A stretch of 64,000 bases of DNA, taken from assembly GCA_002205965.3 (NCBI GenBank), contig NADL03000458.1, forward strand, positions 744,001 through 808,000, in the 5' to 3' direction. Source of the stretch: Kappaphycus alvarezii (taxonomy: Eukaryota > Rhodophyta > Florideophyceae > Gigartinales > Solieriaceae). The number at the start of each line of letters is the position of its first letter. Within the stretch, counting starts at the first letter, position 1. A program made the translations under genes and the position numbers. The notes beneath the pieces were generated by a model that saw nothing but the letters and a program-made list of their open reading frames with translations, had not been told where the DNA came from and ran no database searches. Of the stretch, positions 24,996 to 37,646 are shown piece after piece.

Positions 24996-26317
24996 TCAGT
25001 ACATTGACATGAACTTGCCGTTGTCCAAGGTGCCGGTAGTTCGCTTAAGTGTAAATCGACTGTGGGTATCCCTTTTCAGATTTGCACCGCCTACGTTGAT
25101 CTCTCTTCGCTTAACAGAATTCGTGATGCCCGCAAACCTATAAATTTCTGAGACTGACAGGTTGTAGTAATGGACAAACCTAGCTGCTATATTTGTTTCC
25201 TTAGTTCTGTCTTGCAATAATTTTTCTTCTGAAGACTTCAGTTGAGATGGTCTGAGTGCTTTTTTCTTCGATATAGCGGATGCTAAAACCAGGTACATTA
25301 TAACTGCCTCCCAAGACAACATCCACGGCATGAAATGTTAATGGATGCTAACATGACGACCGATATTCTGATTGAAGTTCGTTATTCGGAAGAAAGGCAG
25401 TAGATCATATATCGATTACATCTAGTCGGAGCTATGCTCGAGAATATGCTTGAACTAGAGCTACTGAGCTATTGAGCTGCCATTTTGATTTTTCTCTGTG
25501 GGACTCTCAAAAATTTAGAGCAGATCTTTCTTGTAGTGGCCAAACCTGGATCTAAAGAGCCATCTCTTGCCCTACTGTGAACTTTCAGTTAATTCGTTAT
25601 TAGTTTCACATATGTAGACCCGGGGCCACCAGAGTGCCACTTTTGCCAACCCAATACCAATGATAACAGCTACATCCAACGGGGTCAGAGAAAGGCCCTA
25701 CATCGTTCAAGTTTATGCTCCCGTATCATAAACAGAATCTTGAGGTGCTACTTCGGCTTGACCCTCTCGAAAGGTCAAGAGAATATGCAGCGAGCCGAGC
25801 ATATCCAGGATGAAGAGTTTTCGATCAATTCAAAATATCTACCTCGTTAATAGATGTAATTGCGTACCTACCATCGTACCGGACTCGAGACTTGTCAATG
25901 GGTTGTCGAGCCAATGTATTGTACTTGCTGAAGCATTCAAGCTTTCTAACCACGATTGTATTTACTGCAGAGAATCTGGGTACAAATGGTTAAATACAAC
26001 AGAGTAAGAGAGACTCGTCTATCGACAAGGTTATTTCTTGTGATGTCAACGTCCGAGTCATTGTGGACCGCCTGTTCATCTTTCGTCGCGAAATCACCTC
26101 AAACACTCCTTTGAAAGCATAATAATCTTTTTACGCATTGCGTCTCTGAATCTTCTGTTATAGGAGCAAACGTGTGGTACAGGAGCAAAGATGCAAAAAG
26201 TATTAGAATGAAAACCCGACCTCTGTAGCTGAATGGACTGCTATGAGAGAGTTGCACAGCTTTGAATGATACGTTATGATTCTCGAGACTGCCATCGGTC
26301 CTATGCTCCCGCAACAC
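24996..26317 (-). CDS. Possible single-pass membrane protein, decayed
   Basis: The upstream block 26099-26317 (Met at 26315-26317) has a polar N-terminus and a single hydrophobic helix (RVFILILFASLLLYHTF), the layout of a type II membrane protein such as a Golgi enzyme. Further minus-strand pieces (for example around 25870-25990 with SLNASASTIHWLDNPL, and 24996-25331) are open in different frames. No catalytic motif was recognised and the joining of the pieces is not established. It could be one gene with frameshifts or introns, or separate chance frames. Confidence 0.25.
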
Positions 26318-26523
26318 TCAATACAGCAACATGGACGGGTTAACAGGCACCAGTGAGGGTTTTTGGTTGCGTTGACCTGCTCAGTGCATTGAGAAATTTA
26401 TAACTGCAGGATCCGGTTTTCGCAGATACGGGTAAGTGTTTAAAATTAGGAGAAATCCTGAAGTCACAAGACTCTGCACATGGCAAAATTATGGTGCACT
26501 GCGAATGTTTTTTCATTCGGCTA

Positions 26524-27134
26524 TTAGAGCCAACCGACCTCGGCTTCGGCGGAGGCGGCCTCTAGTCGCTCTGCTCTGATCTCACCCCCGACTGGCTGTC
26601 GCGCCATTACCTTGTCCACAACTCTTTGAACAACTAACATATTCTGAAGAGGTGAGCGGACATGGGAACTGCGCACCATGTTCCAAGTAACGTGACATAA
26701 CAACCCAAGGCCACTGCAAGACAGTTTGCGACATAATGTCATGAGCGAACATCAAGGGTTGGTCTGATCACAGGCGACTGATTCATTCTTTGTCTAAGAA
26801 ACACTTGGGGCGCGTTCGACAATTAGAAACTGTTTCCCAAACTGCTTCGATTGCGATGGGAGACAATGAAATGCCTTGAGAGAATGTGGTTTGGGTAGGC
26901 TTCCACGAGATGCTCAGTCGTCAGGAAAGGTTCGAATCGAGTGACATGTGGTCACGTTCTTGAGAACAAGTGGAGGCACAAGAATGCACTCAAGCCAAAC
27001 ACAAAACCCCCCGATCGTGCCCTTCCACTTGAGACAAGCCTTTGTAACGCAACATGTAGCGGTAAATTAGCGCTGTAACCTTGCACCTCGCAAGCGTTCA
27101 ACCTGACAAGACAAAAAGGGGCGTTACACACCAA
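26524..27134 (-). other. Weak minus-strand coding signal
   Basis: Open frames 26952-27134 and 26524-26742 on the minus strand have a protein-like composition, but no motif was recognised. The second ends in an Ala/Glu-rich segment (GEIRAERLEAASAEAEVG). They lie directly downstream of the mitochondrial carrier on the same strand, so they could be an unrelated adjacent gene. Left unassigned. Confidence 0.2.
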
Positions 27135-27481
27135 AACTTTGAAGTGGCTATAGTATCGCAGCCTTTAGAGGGATGGAATCAAAGAAGGGATCGCTGTTTG
27201 ACGGCTTTTTAACATGCGCAAAGGTATTAGTGAGCTGGTGAAAAGTTTTGCAACAGTGCCGGTTGGAGAAGGCTGAAGGCTACAGACGGGCAGCCGGCCA
27301 GCCACACGAACTGGCCGTTGCAGTAATAATTTAGCGATCCCTGGAAATGGTTTTGTGCTCAGCCTCACGTTTCGTATCCAGCCTACGGGGCTTCCTAACA
27401 AAAGCTCTGCTCGGTATGAGAATGATTTATTGTAATTGTCCGGATGGAAACTGTTACACTAACTTTTCCAATTGTTTGCCG

Positions 27482-28579
27482 TCAAGTACTGGCCAAAGCT
27501 ACAGCGGTCGTCTTCGATTTGTCAAGGGCGTTTTCGACACATATGCTATTTCCCTGCCACGTTGTTGACGTCTGAAGAAGGACTTTGTTGTTGTATGCCA
27601 AAAAGAAGACAGCACTGGATGGCCCGATCAAGAGGCATCTTGGAACGATACCCTTGAATAAAGCGGTGGGACCTTCCCTGGACACAGTCTTGACAAACGC
27701 AATCGATGGCATTTTTATACAGGGCAGTACCGCTTGCCTGAGACATCATTCGAGTTCGAATAACATCGAGAGGGGTAGTCGTGGCAGCTGTAATAGTGCC
27801 AGCGACAGCAGCATTTTCCAGTGCGGACAAAGGTTTTTTGTTTTCTATGCGGATGGGACTATTTGCATACAACGATCGCAGACGTTCGTACAGACTGAGC
27901 TGTATGGCACGGGAATGGAATGTCACGAGCAATGGCAGCGGAGTAGCCTTGATAAAACGAGGAAGGACCTTGAGCAGCGGTGGCCTTGACGGCAGCAAAC
28001 GGGGATGGAAAGAGACCAGCTTGTGTTTTTGACTTGACTACCTCGCTAGGAGTGAGCCACAATGAGCCCATTGCATCTCCCATAGAGGCGGCGAAAATGA
28101 TTTGCAACCATTCCGGGCAATCATGGAGGGAAGTTTTGAAATGCGAACGCAGAGATTCGTAAGCGCCAAAGGTAAGCATACCATAGGGAACCTGACAAGC
28201 ATGGAGAAGGCGACACCGCGATACAGAGTGCCCTGGCGAATTGCGGCGGATACGGCAGAGAGAGTGGACTTTGAGGTTCGGGATACTTGGATACGGACCT
28301 TGATGGTATCAACGGGATACATGGCAAGTATCTGGGCGCGCGAGCAACTGCGCCACAGGCGATGTTCTGGGTGAGAGTTAGAGCCGGGGCGGTGGCGGAA
28401 GCGAGGTAATGGAGTGGGAGAGTTTTGCTTTGGTTCGGCTGAAGCGAAATCGCGGGTGGTGTTGGGGGGTAGATGTGGGCATAGTGGGGCAGAATGACAT
28501 TTGGTGGTTGGCAGGTCTCCGAGTGGGTGGCGATGTTGCGTAATCGAGAAGTGGATCTTGGACTGGTGAGTGAGGGCAC
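27482..28579 (-). CDS. Mitochondrial carrier family protein
   Basis: Six-helix inner-membrane transporter of the SLC25 type, assembled from several minus-strand frames. All three repeat signatures are visible: MYPVDTIKVRIQVS, LTPSEVVKSKTQAG and TPLDVIRTRMMSQ. The phrases between them (FPYGMLTFGAYESLR, YQGYSAAIARDIPF, FKGIVPRCLLIGPSSAVFF) are typical, and the last two recall S-adenosylmethionine carriers, so SAM or a related cofactor is the best guess at substrate. The N-terminus (Met at 28577-28579) is Pro/Ser-rich. Frame switches are single-base and lie on homopolymers: a C3 run where C4 is expected (28186-28188, plus-strand view) and one C too many at 27911-27913; others occur near 28338 and 27690. 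With no missing repeat or internal nonsense, assembly error is as likely as pseudogenisation. Confidence 0.75.
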
Positions 28580-28935
28580 GGTCGATGGGAAAGAGCTGAG
28601 ACTGAGAGGCGGCTTATAGCAAGCATGGCAATGGCCGTCTGCAGTAGAGAATTTAAATCAAATGCAAGGGTTTTTTTTGATTTTTCTGCTTTTGACAGTG
28701 TGATTATTGTACATTTGGTGCTTAGATTAGTTCTACAGATGCATCTGTGAATGCACCCGTTATGGCCCCCGAAGCATTTACCTCATTTGAATAGATCAGA
28801 AGAACTGCACTGCACCCTAACATTTATTCCTCACCTACAATATTGCACGAAGGAACGCCAGGCTGCTCTAGGGGTCAAGTGTGCCTACCAGCAGGTCCTA
28901 ATTTGAGTTTGCGGCAACTAGGAGACGAGGCTAGT

Positions 28936-29370
28936 TTAAGCAGCGACTGATATGCCATGTTGTGGCATTTGCGGATCGCTCAAAATCCCTTCCAGCCGAC
29001 AACTGGCTTTATTCTGGACTAGTCTCGCCGCGTGACGAGCGACCAGTGTTTGCCGCGCCATCACCAATCGGAACGGCTGCCCGTGCGGCAATTTCAGTCG
29101 CAACCCGTTTGGCGAAGTCCCGAGCAGCCGGTTGCCAGCCCCCACTGTGGAGAGTGGAAGGGAAGGAACGATGCCCAGGACCCTTTGTTCGTGTTAGTTC
29201 GCAAAGGGAGTGCCATTGCCAAGACGAGCATGGTGAAGGGGCTTGAGTGGGCATCGCGTAGGGGAGGGGAGGCGGGCGGGGGTCAAAGGATGGATGACGG
29301 TTACGTCATAGTGCCCCCGTTCTCTACAGGCGCCTTCATGTCCGGGCGAACTGCATGGATTCCTGCGGAT
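28936..29370 (-). repeat. Retroelement endonuclease-tail repeat, copy 1
   Basis: About 400 bp that recur at 49660-50219 with clear similarity and in part at 47085-47165, all in the same orientation. On the minus strand it encodes GAGNRLLGTSPNGLRLKLPH and, upstream in another frame, DVTVIHPLTPARLPS. This is consistent with the end of a restriction-like endonuclease domain of a non-LTR retrotransposon. It lies just beyond the 3' end of the larger element at 29520-31385 but belongs to a different family from it. Confidence 0.6.
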
Positions 29371-29410
29371 GGTGCGAGGGATCTGTTGTCAGGAATTATG
29401 TGGCAGAATT

Positions 29411-29434
29411 TACAGTACTGTACAGTGCTGTACA
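29411..29434. repeat. TACTGTACAGTA tract
   Basis: TACAGTACTGTACAGTGCTG followed by TACA. Same dispersed palindromic family as at 19165; a further TGTACAGTA lies at 29460-29469. Confidence 0.5.
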
Positions 29435-29519
29435 TAGATCGTGTGGTAAGTCTGTTGAGTTGTACAGTATGGCACATAAGCGCGCGGAGAGTATTCAGAT
29501 ATTAACTACGAATGCGCGC

Positions 29520-31385
29520 GGCGGATAGAATTCTGGCGCGCCTGCGTCACTTCAAGACTAAGCGCAAAACGGGCAACGAAGTCGCAAAGCTCCTGTTGAG
29601 GGGAGGAATCGCGACGGGAAGCAGCGAACGAAGCAAGACGGCGGAAGAAACCCTGGCCGTCGTCGCCCAAGGCGCCATAGGTATCAATCCCGACAGGGGA
29701 GAGGAGGATATCGTTTTGGTCGCAGTAAGTACCGTACTGACGATGTTTCTCGCGCTCTGCGAGTGTCGCGGCAGCGCCTGCGGTAACCGTACTTGGCGAG
29801 ATGTGGCGGCGAGCGGAGGGTGGGCAACAGTAACGTCGACGGCGATATCAGTACTGTGAAGCCCGTAGGCAGCGGGATGTAAATATCCATTCGTACGCGG
29901 GGGACTCCGAATGCCCAGACGAATTGGGAACCTGGTAGAGGAGCGATGCTCGACGAGGGCGACGATCCCAACTTCCTACAGAAGCGGGCAGAACGTTGCG
30001 GAGGACGTGAGTCGACGAGTCATTCCGTCTTCGTATTTGCAGGTCAACGCGTGTTGACCGCTTGGATCTAAGACGGGTGCGATGTCGGCCGAGCGCGGGA
30101 GCAGACCGGACAGCGAGTAGATCCAGGGAATAGCGCGATGCCGAGACGGAGAGCCAGAGCGACTTTCCACGCAGAAGAGGACATGTACGTACCGGGGGGG
30201 TGAGGAAGCGAAGAGAAAACAGAGGAGGAGGATGTGCGCACGGAGAGGAGCCGTGCTCGGTCGTGGGCTGCCGCGGACAAGAACAACCTATCGGACTTCG
30301 ATAGCATGAGTTCAGTTGTGATCGCAGACTGGAGCCTTTCGCCGGGGACCGGCGATGAACAACGCTCGAAAAGAGCCGTAGCTGTAAGCGACGAAGACAG
30401 CTGCGGGTGGCGGGAGGATAAGAGCGAGATGGCAGACGAGGGATCTCTTCCAGGTGGCGGTCCTGGGAAAGAGTCAGCAGGTCGGAGATAAGTCCAAAAG
30501 AATCAATTACAGATGCTGCGTAAGCAGCCTCGGTAATGTCTGAAGTTTGCAGGAGACCTAGACCGCCCATTGAGAAGGGGAGAGAGGCTGGAGCCAGGCT
30601 CGATCGGGCAGGGCAATTGCAATTGGTGGAACGCTTCCCTCTGCTTCTGATCGAAGCTGGGGCGAGTACCGCAGATTGAGTGGAGGGAAGCGTACGTAGC
30701 AAGTGCATGACCTTGGAGGCGTTCGCGCAGAAGCGGTGTAAGTGGAAAGCCAATTGAGCATCATCCAAGTCTCGAAGGGATTGGAAGATGCGGTCAACTG
30801 CGTTTGGCGGCCTGCGAAAAATTGGGAAACAAAATCCGAGCCAATCGGAGATCCCAGCACGATGAAACCGGGGGGGTAGAAAAGGGGCAGGAAGTGAAAG
30901 GGGAGGGAAGGGGAGAAGCCGTAAACTTGGGTCTTGGCAAGGTTGAGCTGGAACCCTAGTGGACCTCCTTCAAGCTGGATGAAACGGATGAGCGGCGGCT
31001 TGGGACCGAGGAAGAAAATGTTACCGTCATCTGCGTACCAAGCGTTCAGGGCAGGTGAGAACTTCTCCTGTAACGAGAGCAAGAGAGGATGAGAGCCAGG
31101 GCAAAGAGCAAGGGACCGAGGGGATCACCTTGCTGAGTGCCCTCTGAACTACGGACATAGTAGGGTCCGAAAGCAAGCTCTGTAGGAGCATCGTAACAGA
31201 GTGTACCCACTGTGCGAGGCCTGGGGCATGCGTTGTACGGCTTCCAGAATGCGCTGGCGGGAAATGCAATTGAAAGCGTTGCGAGCGTCAATCTGGACCA
31301 ACACGTGGTCATGGAACTCGGTTCTCTGGGAAAGACGACGCACGGAATGAATTATTGCGTCGGTGCGTTCGTGACGCGAACTAAA
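29520..31385 (-). pseudogene. RLE-type non-LTR retrotransposon, copy A
   Basis: Minus-strand reverse transcriptase followed by a restriction-like endonuclease, 5'-truncated near 31385. In order: VQIDARNAFNCISRQRILEA (RT A motif, about 31260-31310), TQQGDPLGPLLFALAL (B motif), YADDG (catalytic pair intact, about 31035), thumb with LNLAKTQVYGF and LGSPIGSDF, the downstream SMGGLGLLQTSDITEA motif (about 30560), a zinc-knuckle region (RCPVCSRARP, then GQHALTCKYED) and an endonuclease tail in about 29520-29700 (VGIDTYGALGDDGQGFF). RNA reverse transcription and target nicking would be its roles. At least four frameshifts separate the blocks. The order RT, zinc knuckle, RLE is that of the R2/Utopia-like group. 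Confidence 0.75.
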
Positions 31386-31389
31386 CGTT

Positions 31390-32100
31390 GAAATCAGGTT
31401 ATTACCGTACTGCAGATACGCACCCTACTAAGGAGCACCGTAATAACTTTAGTGTAGTATTCAGACCACAGACGCAGTCAACAGTTAGTGCAATTATCTG
31501 CTAGCTCCACTCTTCAGTGCAAACACCTCTCTTTAGTGCAATAATTTCGTTTATCCCTTAGTGCATCTACTCTACAACAGACTAGAGTCTAGATCTTTTC
31601 TAGCACCATGAAAAGCACGCAGTCCACCGAATAGCGGACAAACTGAGCATAAACATCTTCGGTATTCACTAACGCCTGAACTATTTCGCCACTCCAACCA
31701 ACTTCACGAGTGGACCAAGATTCCGGAATACACTGCATGTCCTAGACGACCTATCTGAGAGTACTATAATTTGCACATCACTGCCAACAAAAACCTGACC
31801 AGATTTGACATACCACAGTATGGTATACCAAACCTAGCCAGTTGACTGAATTGCCGTGTATTGGAATTGCCTTTTTAGCGACATCGGAACAGTGACCGAG
31901 CCAATAGGTCCTCCGGCTACTCCACCCATTGCGTAACTGGGTGAAGAAAAACCCACTTCTCGTTCGTAAATGCGACTGCAGTCCACCGATACCGAAGCAA
32001 ATTTGAATTCAACCCCTTTTTATCTTGATTTTATGGTCATCGCAAGCTCGCCGTCATCTCCGATATCGATAAGGTCTCCCGCTCGCAATATTCTCACTTC
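31390..32100. other. Gap between retroelement and pogo relic
   Basis: About 700 bases without a recognised coding block. The phrase 'TTAGTGCA' recurs several times between 31485 and 31565, a weak local repeat. It may be the 5' flank of the truncated retroelement or internal pogo sequence that has decayed beyond recognition. Confidence 0.4.
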
Positions 32101-32104
32101 TTGA

Positions 32105-32697
32105 TCATAGGTACTCATAACTGTAAGACCAGTTATCTGTTCTGCACCCCGCTCCCCAAGCTCCGCTGTTTCCACAACCCGCGCGCCTTTTTGCAGCACT
32201 AACGCAGACGTAGCTACGAGAACTGTAACCTAAAACTGTCTCCAGCGTATCAAAGACAGAGAAAATAACCACCGCTATCATATCTCCAACTTGCTCATCG
32301 CTAAGAACCTCGGTTGTCGCGCTACCAGAATTCATCGCGTGTATCCATCGCCTTCATGAACCACCTCCATCCTAATTACGCTGTTCACCCTTCTAGAAAG
32401 CTTCTTTAAGGCTCTCATCCTCCACGACCACGCTATATCCCAGGTATACTGCAGCCCCTGCGCCGAGCGACGAACAATTTCTTGCTTGCTTTATGATAAG
32501 ACAAGGAGGTCCCCGCTATTCCCCGGCAGCGACTTTAACTCTTCTAAGTTTGTAACGTGCGTTCTCCTTGCGAGTAGGCGGAAGAAAATTCCAGTCTCAT
32601 CCATATTGAATGTACATTCTGGCTCGAGTTCTTCTAATTTGATTCGTGGCTCCCGAATATTTGATCCTTTCAATAGTGGGCTGTACAACGCTTGCAA
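32105..32697 (-). pseudogene. pogo-like transposase fragment
   Basis: The block 32491-32697 contains ECTFNMDETGIFFRLLARRT. This matches the first catalytic-Asp motif of pogo/CENP-B-type DDE transposases (N-x-DETG-x-FF-x-LLP), with the Pro changed to Ala. A second minus-strand block (32105-32335) with acidic, hydrophobic-helix sequence could be the C-terminal part. The intervening catalytic region is missing or unreadable, so this is a relic. Assignment of the first block is solid; the second is tentative. Confidence 0.6.
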
Positions 32698-32699
32698 TC

Positions 32700-34350
32700 A
32701 AGTTACTTCATGATACCAAGAACAGATCTTCCTTGGGAAAACAATTTGGCCATGTGAGCCTCTTCTGTAAGGGAAAATTCTCAGCGTTTTGCAGTAATGA
32801 GGGTAGAAATGAGAAGAAAATGACTGATTGGCTGACTGTTTGTCTTCAAAGTGGCCATAATAAGTGGTATTCCCGAGAGTAAGATTCTTATGGTAGCTTA
32901 TCGCCTTGAGGTGAGTATAGAGAGCTGCCCTTGTCTTTTACTGCTGAATTTTAAAAAAAATTATCATGCGGTGCTTGGAACGGCGGGGTCGGGCTGTTTT
33001 TATACACCTGTGACACCGGATTTTCAATTAATATCTGTGTACCCATTTACAGGGTTCACACATTAAGATTTGTGCACATTACATGTGTGCACATAATAGA
33101 AGGGTCTATTAAACTGTATACAGTAGTATAGTAATATGTACACTGCCGCCTGAAATTATACGATAGGGTACTGATTTCGGCATACTCAAAATCTATTGAT
33201 GGAATTTTAAAAATTCCGTAAATGGTATCAGCAGTACAAAATATAGTAGTAAGAGGGACATTCTTTATACTCTGGTAAAAGGTAATGTGAACCTTAAGGA
33301 GAAAGAAATGAGCCCGACTGCAAGTATACGATACATTTAAAAGTCAAAGCAATTGAATCTTTAAACCACATTAAAGGCCAAACCAAAGTTCCTGAAACCA
33401 CAACAATAGCATTAACCTAATCTTGGAACGCTAAATGCTCAGTATCACGCCTTAGATCATGCCAAGAGCTGTATAAACCATCTTGGTTATCCGAATAAAA
33501 CCTTTTTTACATCAGGAAAGACAAAAAGGGACCACTATTTCAAGTTAAATGTGACGTAGTCTTGTGCCCACTGCAGTCGAGCAATTATGTGAGCATCAGT
33601 AAGATTCGTTACGCTCTGTGATTTTTGGGAACGAAGATGGGGATTGCCGCTGAGATATTGACGGTTATTGGACGCGTATAGGTCCAAACGCAGTTAATTC
33701 CTTAATACCCATGCGATTTTGACTTCGCTCCCTGAAGCTCGAATCGGCCATTTTTTGTTTTTCGGAAATTTTGCATGGTACACAGGATCTTTGGGCATTT
33801 CAACAGCTTTGCGGGTTATTCAAGAACTTTTTAACATCATCTCTTCTTGTCCTTACTTGGAGATCGCCGAAATGCTGAAGCATTTCTTGTATGCGATAGT
33901 TTTCCTGTCTGTAGCTCGGAAATATGCGTGTTTTTTGGCACTGTTGGGAATTAATTGGCTGTACAAACTGTAGAGAAGAAGATTGGGGGCTCGTTAGCTC
34001 TTTATTATGCCGTTATTTGTCTGCAATCAAAGATATTAAGTTTCTGTCGCATACTTTCAAGGGGAATTGAATTTTCCCATAGACCACTCTATCAAGGAGG
34101 CGAGACATTCAAAACAGCCAATACTATTGTAGAAACAAGGCTACTTTCATGAAATAAAGAAATATTTAAGTAATGACCCATAATAATGCGAAAGACAGCC
34201 ACAAGTCTGTATGACGACAAGAATACAGTAATTTTGGGCGCCAGATTTAGAAATGCGAAATAGGTCAGTGATTAAACTGTAAAATCAAAAAGCCGCTCGT
34301 TTTGGTAATGACCAAGTCATTACATAAAAACCCAATCTTCGGGACTTGAT
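32700..34350. other. Gap, nothing recognised
   Basis: About 1.6 kb. Open frames such as 33719-33973 are protein-like in length but show no motif. Composition becomes AT-rich between 33050 and 33500. Confidence 0.45.
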
Positions 34351-34360
34351 GCAGATTTGA

Positions 34361-35385
34361 GTGGCCTGCACCAAGTCCCTTGCCCCAATACCCAGCCCAC
34401 AGAGTACCATGGCCCCTACCCCATCCCAGCATCACACCTCCACCCACCAGAGCCCCCTTCCTTCGCCAACCCAAGCCACAAATCCCCTTCAGATCCCCGC
34501 TGATGTGGCCTATGAGCGCAACTACGAACTAAACGAGTTCGATGATGACGACGCAGACAGTACCGACAGCGAATCAGACTATCCCTGCCCTTTCTTTGAT
34601 GTGTTTTACGAATCTGGGGGTCCAAAGCGATCTATGACTTAACTTATTTCGATGCCGCTCAGTTTCAGACCGTTTGGAACAGCCTGTCCGATTTTATTAA
34701 TGAGTTGTACAATTGAGGTCCAGGTCGTAAGTCTTAGCACACTGGCAAGGACATGTTGCTCATGATGTTAACCGTACTGAAACATGGAGGGGGCTGGGAC
34801 ATGTTGGAAAAGGTGTTCAATTTGAAAGGCCCTTCCTTTGAAAGGATGATGACGAAGTTTATGGACATGTTAAGCAAGCCGCTGCACGAAGCGCTTGTTG
34901 TACGAAACGCCACTATTTTTTCGTACAACACGCTCATAAAATATGTCAATGGACATGGGATACCAAGGGGCTGGGGAAACTATACGGGCTATTATTCCAA
35001 AGAAGCCGAAGAATGGCGTGTTATCGAGGGAGGAGGAAACGGGAAACAAGAAAATTTCGTCGGATCGCGTAATAGGGGAGAACTTTTTTGGTCGCAAATA
35101 TTTGCTTTGGAACTTTGAAAGCAAGTGGAGATGGAGAGAGGAGAGGTGTGATCCTGTTTTTCAAATTTGTGTTCCTCTCACCAACGTTCATATAAAAATT
35201 CATCCTCTCAAAAATGAAGATGCGAGTCACTATAGACGTTTCAAAAAACGGCTTTATTCGATAGGTGATGAGGTTTGTAAGAAAAGACAGCGCATACAGG
35301 AGCGGTACTGCACGAAGCGCCGTCACCATATTGATTTACAGTTCTGTGCTGTCGAAATCAGTGACCGTGAGATTGAATTTGAGTA
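34361..35385 (+). pseudogene. PIF/Harbinger-like transposase relic
   Basis: The N-terminal block (34361-34640) is Pro/Ser-rich, then acidic (DDDDADSTDSESD). It is followed, after a frame change, by GKDMLLMMLTVLKHGGGWD (34741-34800) and a helical segment, as in the N-terminal half of PIF-type transposases. After further shifts, 35085-35385 reads FFGRKYLLWNFESKWRWREE, LTNVHIKIHPLKNEDASHYR and a Lys/Arg-rich tail ending in a stop at 35383-35385. The LTN-x-HI-x-HPL phrase is typical of the C-terminal part of this superfamily. The central DDE segment is short or missing, suggesting an internal deletion as well as frameshifts. Harbinger elements normally also encode a Myb-like partner, which is not seen here. 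Confidence 0.6.
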
Positions 35386-35918
35386 GTTATTCAAATAAAT
35401 TTTAATGATTTCGTCATTAATATTTGCCTGTGTCAATTTAAGGATAAGTTTTTTTTCTAAAATATGAAGCACTAAAAGCAATAAATTTTGGTGTTCGTAA
35501 GAGACATATGGGGAGTACAGGTTAAGCCTGATAGTTTTGCACTTATTTGGTCATTGCGTATTTACGTATGTAGTCTTGGTGGAGAGACCTATTGGTTTTT
35601 ATTTGTCTGTTTTGAATTGAGGTTAAATAAAAATCTGGGGAATTTTTGGGTTATTTTAATGCATGGAAGATGTGGTCGGTTATATCCACGCGGCTAATGC
35701 GTTATGTGGGATCTTGTCTGGTATGTTTGGCATACCACTGATTTGAAATATTAGATTTGTTTTTATTTTTAATTGTCACATGGGGAGATACAGTACACAA
35801 AATTGAAGGGTGTCGTATACTTTCAAGCGGCAGTGTATGTGCTGTACTGTACAGTACAGTACATAATGTTTTTATTACTGCTGTACTAGTCTGTCCCACA
35901 GGTTGGGCGCGCAGAATG
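35386..35918. other. Gap with palindromic tract
   Basis: Between the PIF relic and retroelement copy B. It contains CTGTACTGTACAGTACAGTA (35842-35861) and no recognised gene. Confidence 0.5.
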
Positions 35919-37646
35919 CTAGGTTGCGATCGGGATCGCGACTTTTGTCCTCAGTGAGCGAAGTCCGCAGCGCCAACTGTTAATTGTGTGGCCTTGGTGC
36001 GAGTGGCCGATTTGAAGGGCGACGCAATAGTGGTGTTGCAGGCGAGTGGGAGGGTCGCGACGTTGGGGCGTTGGCCAGGGGAAGGACAAAAATATCCGTG
36101 GGGCAGAGGTCCGTCGCCGGAATGAGGGGCGGTGCTTCGATCTCACAGTCGCGGCCGGCGGCCCGCATGACATGAGTTACCAGATCGCTTCGGACAGAGT
36201 TGCGCCGGTAAAGATGACCGAAACGGGTAGGACAGAATTCTGCTGTATGGTTAGCCAAGGCGTCCATGGGTTTATTACAGTGCGGACAGAAGATGGGCGG
36301 GGTCTGGGTACACAGGTATGCCGTGGTACCTTTATTAGCATTAATTGTCTGTCGAGGACCCGTTAGGAGGAGGGGCGGGCATCGAGGAAGGCGGAAATGG
36401 GGCTGTGGTAGAGGGCGTGTCCTCGGATGCGGAGCAGTATGTCCTAGTCGCTATGTTTGGAGAGAGAGGGGTTGGTCTCCCAGTCCGCGTCGCGCCAATG
36501 GAGGCAGGCCCGCGCGTCTTGCTGCACCCTTCTTAGTTTTGCTTGGGTATATTGAAGGGATGCAGCAGGGACCATGGGGTCAAGGTCCGAAAGGGCAGCG
36601 GGATCATGATGGCCCGGGATACGGCCGGCGAATGCATGAAGGAGCGGGCCGGCCTGATCCAGGAGGGAACGCCGGTCTCCAAGGCACGGCGATTGTAGAA
36701 GGTCTGAATTTTGGGAGTAAGAGTGTCGGGCGGTGCGATCGCGAGGAGGGGCTGCGTCCGTGATGCTGGTAGCGGCGATGCCAACGAGGAGGGGGCCAAT
36801 TTCGGAAAAGCCAATTCCACCAAGGCGGATCGGAGGTAGGCTTGGTCTAGGCTGGACAGGTGAATGGAACGTCGTTGGGCTTCTCATGGAACTCCCGCAT
36901 CGTAGAGTCCGCAGAATCCGACGCATGGTGAGCGTCCTAGAGGCGACACGCGTTTAGAATTAGGCACGTGGAAGCAGAGAGGCGATGCATATGGAAGCGG
37001 GCTTGTGGGTCTCGGATGAAGTGGAGCTTCTCGAGGTTTCGACGGCAGGACGCGATCTTCGTGCAGAGGAACTTGTGCATGTAGTCACGGGTGCTGATCG
37101 GGGCACTGAGGAGCTCGAAACAATGGCGGGGGCAATGCTGCAGTGAGAAGTCGGAGAGAAACTTCGCGCGCTGTAAGTGGTGTGTGCGGCCAACAGATGC
37201 GCATGTTGACGTAGAGCCAAGGGAAGGGCCGTGTTGCATAAGTGTGGCGAGTGCTCGGTGGCGGCGAGTAGTGTGCTGACTAGTGTGCCATCGTTTGCAC
37301 ACCATTGATTGAGGATGAAATCTGCTTCTTCCGCAAGCTCATGTAAAAGGGGCTGGATGGCGGGGGAGAACATGAGCATGCTGGCCGGGTCACCTTGGTG
37401 GATGTCCTGTGTGCTTAGAATCACGGTACGCTCACGGTCTTTGCCGAGGAGCGGAGGTTGCGAGCGGCCATAGACCATGTTGATGAATCGCGCGAGAGTG
37501 GGCATGTGGGCAGGAAAGATGTTGCGCAGCGACTGCCTGTTCATGCGGTTGAACGCGCTAGATGCATCAATAAGGACGACGGCGACCTGGTGGACGTCGG
37601 AGAGGTGATGGTGGAGGTTTCGCATATCACACACAACGGCATCCAC
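35919..37646 (-). pseudogene. RLE-type non-LTR retrotransposon, copy B
   Basis: 5'-truncated at about 37646. Minus-strand blocks in order: AVVLIDASSAFNRMNRQSLR (RT A motif), a degenerate B motif (DIHQGDPASMLMF) and CANDG where YADDG is expected, so the catalytic Asp pair is lost. After a stretch in other frames comes PIRLGGIGFSEIGP (the GGLG motif, about 36810-36860). 35919-36267 holds the zinc-knuckle and endonuclease start (ANHTAEFCPTRFGHLYRRNS, CPTDIFVLP). Sequence is clearly diverged from copy A, so it is another family or an older insertion. The mutated YADD indicates genuine inactivation rather than only indel error. Confidence 0.7.

Noticed and set aside
29684-31082. Plus-strand frames across retroelement copy A (for example 30234-30491) as genes
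   Set aside because: They are antisense to recognisable RT and endonuclease blocks on the minus strand.
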